Below are positions 38,372 to 40,537 of a DNA stretch of 40,537 nucleotides, piece after piece. The notes under the pieces are model-generated. The model was not told the origin of the DNA, did not search any database, and worked only from the letters and a program-made list of their open reading frames with translations. The position numbers and the translations under genes were made by a program. Every line of letters begins with the position of its first letter. The first letter of the stretch is position 1. Source of the stretch: an uncultured Clostridia bacterium (GTDB taxonomy: Bacteria > Bacillota > Clostridia > Lachnospirales > CAG-274); assembly GCA_947627425.1 (NCBI GenBank), contig CANQVZ010000019.1:1-40537 (forward strand), given 5' to 3'.

Positions 38372-40537
38372 TGACGATTGATCTCCTCCATTACAAAGGC
38401 CTCTACAATGTCGCCCTCCTTGATATCGTTGAACTTATTGAACAGGAGACCGCATTCATAGCCTGCGTTTACTTCCTTTACATCGTCCTTGAATCTTCTT
38501 AAGGTAGCAAGCTCACCGTCATATACGACTATGCCGTCTCTTACTATCCTTACCTTAGCGTTGCGCACAAACTTACCGTCCGTAACATAGGCTCCGCCTA
38601 TTGTACCCACGCCGCTTGCCTTGAAAAGCTGTCTTATCTCGGCATGACCGACTATCTTTTCTTCGTATACGGGGTCAAGCATACCCTTCATAGCCGCGGT
38701 TATATCCTCTATGGCGTTATATATTACTCTGTAGAGCCTTATATCCACCTTCTGATCCTCGGCAACATTCTTTGCGGAGGTTTCGGGTCTTACATTGAAG
38801 CCTATTATTATGGCATTTGAAGCGCTGGCAAGCATAACATCGGACTCGGTCACGGCGCCTACGCCTCCGTGTATTGTCCTTATTCTTACCTCGTCATTTG
38901 AAAGTTTTTCAAGACTCTGCTTTACAGCCTCTACCGAGCCTTGCACATCCGCCTTTATGACTATGTTAAGCTCCTTGACATTACCGCTCTGTATCTGATT
39001 GAACAGGTCGTCAAGGCTGACCTTCTGGGGAGTATCCTTTATAAGCTCCTCCCTGCCCTTTGCAATGACGGACTCTGCGACCTGTCTTGCCTTCTTTTCG
39101 TTTTCGGCAACATAGAACATATCGCCCGCCATAGGCACCTCGTTAAGACCCAATATCTCAACGGGCATAGAGGGACCTGCCTTCTTGACCTTCTGTCCCT
39201 TGTCGTTCATCATAGCCCTTATCCTGCCATAGGATGAGCCTGCGACAACGGGATCGCCCACATTGAGAGTACCGCTCTGAACAAGCACGGTGGCAACTGC
39301 ACCCCTGCCCTTGTCGAGCTGAGCCTCTATGATGTTTCCTCTTGCCCTCTTGTCGGGATTGGCTTTAAGCTCCTTCATCTCGGCAACAAGAATTATCATT
39401 TCAAGAAGTGAGTCGATGCCCTCCTTGCTTACAGCCGATACGGGCACACAGATAGTCTCTCCGCCCCAGTCCTCGGCTACAAGACCGTATTCCACAAGCT
39501 CCTGCTTTACTCTTTCGGGATTTGCGCCGGGCTTATCTATCTTGTTTATGGCTACTATTATTTCAACGCCCGCTGCCTTAGCATGGTTGATCGCCTCTAT
39601 GGTCTGAGGCATAACGCCGTCATCCGCAGCGACCACAAGTATAGCTATATCCGTGACCTGCGCGCCTCTCATTCTCATGGCTGTGAAGGCTTCATGACCC
39701 GGAGTGTCAAGGAAGGTTATGGGCTTACCGTTTACAGATACAGTATAGGCACCTATGTGCTGTGTTATACCTCCTGCCTCCTTAGCGGTAACATGAGAAT
39801 GTCTTATGGAGTCGAGAAGTGACGTTTTGCCGTGGTCTACATGACCCATAACAACTACAACGGGAGGTCTTTCCTTAAGGTCCTCCTCCGCATCCACTTC
39901 TTCTCTGAATGCCTCCTCAAAGAGGTCTATCTCCTCCGCCTTTTCAACTATGACATCGAAGTTCTCACATACCTTTTCGGCTGTTTCAAAGTCGATATCC
40001 TGATTGGCGGTAGCCATAACGCCCATTTTCATAAGCTCCATTATTATAGCCGAGGACGGCTTCTTTATCTTTTCGGCAAGCTCCTTTACGGTTACGGTAT
40101 CGGAGATCTGTATTTCAAGTATTTCCTCCTCTACCTTTGGCTCCTCTTTAACGGGAGCGGGTGCGGGAGCATTCTTTGTCTTTGATTTCTTGGACTTATT
40201 TTTCTTCTTACCGGTTGGCATGGTATCCTCGTCGGAATACCTGTCAAGCTCGTCGGCGTTATTCTTATCACGCCTCTTTTCAAGCTTCTGCTCGTACTTT
40301 TTGTTGTCGTGCTTATTTTCTATCCTTTCGCCGGAGGGAGAATCAGACCTCTTTTTTCTGCTCTCAAAGCGTCTCTCGCTTCTCTCGTCATCGTCCTTAT
40401 CCATGCGGATGTCAAACTTTCTTTCGGGTCTTTCGCCTCTGTCGGGGCGCTCTCTGCGCTCTCTGTCGGGACGCTCGCCTCTGTCGGGGTGCTCTCTGCG
40501 TTCTCTCTCGGGACGCTCGCCTCTGTCGGGGCGCTGG
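38368..40537 (-). CDS. infB: Translation initiation factor IF-2 (5' partial)
   Basis: GTPase that places initiator tRNA on the 30S subunit. The N-terminus is outside the window. From the right edge, a charged repeat region ([18 protein letters not shown]) and a Lys-rich linker lead to IF2_N ([26 protein letters not shown]), then the G domain: G1 [13 protein letters not shown]3 DTPGHEAF, G4 NKID and G5 SAVS. Domains II-IV follow with GTIIG-like ([14 protein letters not shown]). The visible part is about 720 codons. The frame stays open through the edge, so the internal ATG at 40402 is not the start. Confidence 0.97.
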   Translation of the reverse strand, partial: QRPDRGERPERERREHPDRGERPDRERRERPDRGERPERKFDIRMDKDDDERSERRFESRKKRSDSPSGERIENKHDNKKYEQKLEKRRDKNNADELDRYSDEDTMPTGKKKNKSKKSKTKNAPAPAPVKEEPKVEEEILEIQISDTVTVKELAEKIKKPSSAIIMELMKMGVMATANQDIDFETAEKVCENFDVIVEKAEEIDLFEEAFREEVDAEEDLKERPPVVVVMGHVDHGKTSLLDSIRHSHVTAKEAGGITQHIGAYTVSVNGKPITFLDTPGHEAFTAMRMRGAQVTDIAILVVAADDGVMPQTIEAINHAKAAGVEIIVAINKIDKPGANPERVKQELVEYGLVAEDWGGETICVPVSAVSKEGIDSLLEMIILVAEMKELKANPDKRARGNIIEAQLDKGRGAVATVLVQSGTLNVGDPVVAGSSYGRIRAMMNDKGQKVKKAGPSMPVEILGLNEVPMAGDMFYVAENEKKARQVAESVIAKGREELIKDTPQKVSLDDLFNQIQSGNVKELNIVIKADVQGSVEAVKQSLEKLSNDEVRIRTIHGGVGAVTESDVMLASASNAIIIGFNVRPETSAKNVAEDQKVDIRLYRVIYNAIEDITAAMKGMLDPVYEEKIVGHAEIRQLFKASGVGTIGGAYVTDGKFVRNAKVRIVRDGIVVYDGELATLRRFKDDVKEVNAGYECGLLFNKFNDIKEGDIVEAFVMEEINRQ
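40425..40537 (-). repeat. 42-bp tandem repeat inside infB
   Basis: Two full units (40425-40466, 40467-40508) and a partial one (40509 to the edge) encode a 14-residue period, [14 protein letters not shown] with small changes (His for Arg, Asp for Glu). The array continues beyond the window. It forms the disordered N-terminal extension of IF-2. Confidence 0.9.

Noticed and set aside
40425..40537. Repeats at the right edge as a possible CRISPR array
   Set aside because: Units are contiguous with no spacers and keep the infB reading frame, so they are coding repeats.

Overview
The window reads as chromosomal DNA of an anaerobic, spore-forming Clostridia-type Firmicute. The support is Firmicutes-style ribosome binding sites (AGGAGG) and near-consensus sigma-A promoters, a gerA/gerB/gerC germinant receptor operon, BlaI/BlaR1 control of a class D beta-lactamase, KtrAB potassium uptake, and the Gram-positive order infB-rbfA-nrnA-truB-ribF-rpsO-pnp. 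No mobile element, CRISPR array or rRNA was seen. Both edges cut genes: ktrA at the left and infB at the right. Several genes start with GTG or TTG rather than ATG, judged from ribosome-binding-site spacing.

Layout. 1-2044 (-): ktrA and ktrB. 2173-5197 (+): aroC, lysA and a LUD-domain gene, followed by tRNA-Pro(CGG). 5534-8061 (-): a KDPG aldolase fused to a glyoxalase-like domain, an AEC transporter and ybaK. 8194-11223 (-): gerA-gerB and an unusually short gerC. 11361-17781 (-): an apparent operon of a SpoIID-like protein, queA, rarA, a GHL10 glycosidase-like exported protein and uppP. 17910-20770 (-): class D beta-lactamase, blaI and blaR1, with three BlaI-type operators. 20771-28075 (+): a sulfur-assimilation locus. 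28217-30784 (-): gap and an aminotransferase. 30866-31351 (-): a promoter-to-terminator interval with no long reading frame. 31427-40537 (-): pnp, rpsO, an acyltransferase, ribF, truB, nrnA, rbfA and infB.

The most interesting part is 20771-28075. One short operon encodes a YeiH-family transporter and a small membrane protein. A second operon encodes a thioredoxin, a JAMM metalloprotease, a small siroheme sulfite reductase fused to a ferredoxin domain, a TusA-like carrier, a ThiS/MoaD-like carrier, a ThiF/MoeB-like activator, an O-acetylhomoserine sulfhydrylase-like PLP enzyme and an AraC-type regulator. This matches the logic of the protein-thiocarboxylate route to homocysteine described in Wolinella succinogenes (HcyS, HcyD, HcyF, MetY, Sir). 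Differences worth noting are a carrier ending in Gly-Gly-Gly-Cys-Ile, a second sulfur carrier of the TusA type, and a regulator whose receiver domain has lost three of its key phosphorylation residues. The transporter leader also holds a tiny Met-Arg-Cys reading frame with its own ribosome binding site.

Inferred flow: sulfite enters or is balanced by the YeiH protein and Sir reduces it to sulfide. HcyF-like adenylation then loads sulfide on the processed carrier, the MetY-like enzyme transfers it to an activated homoserine, and the JAMM protease matures the carrier and releases the product. No sulfate-activation gene lies in the window. All functional calls come from reading motifs by eye; no database search was run.
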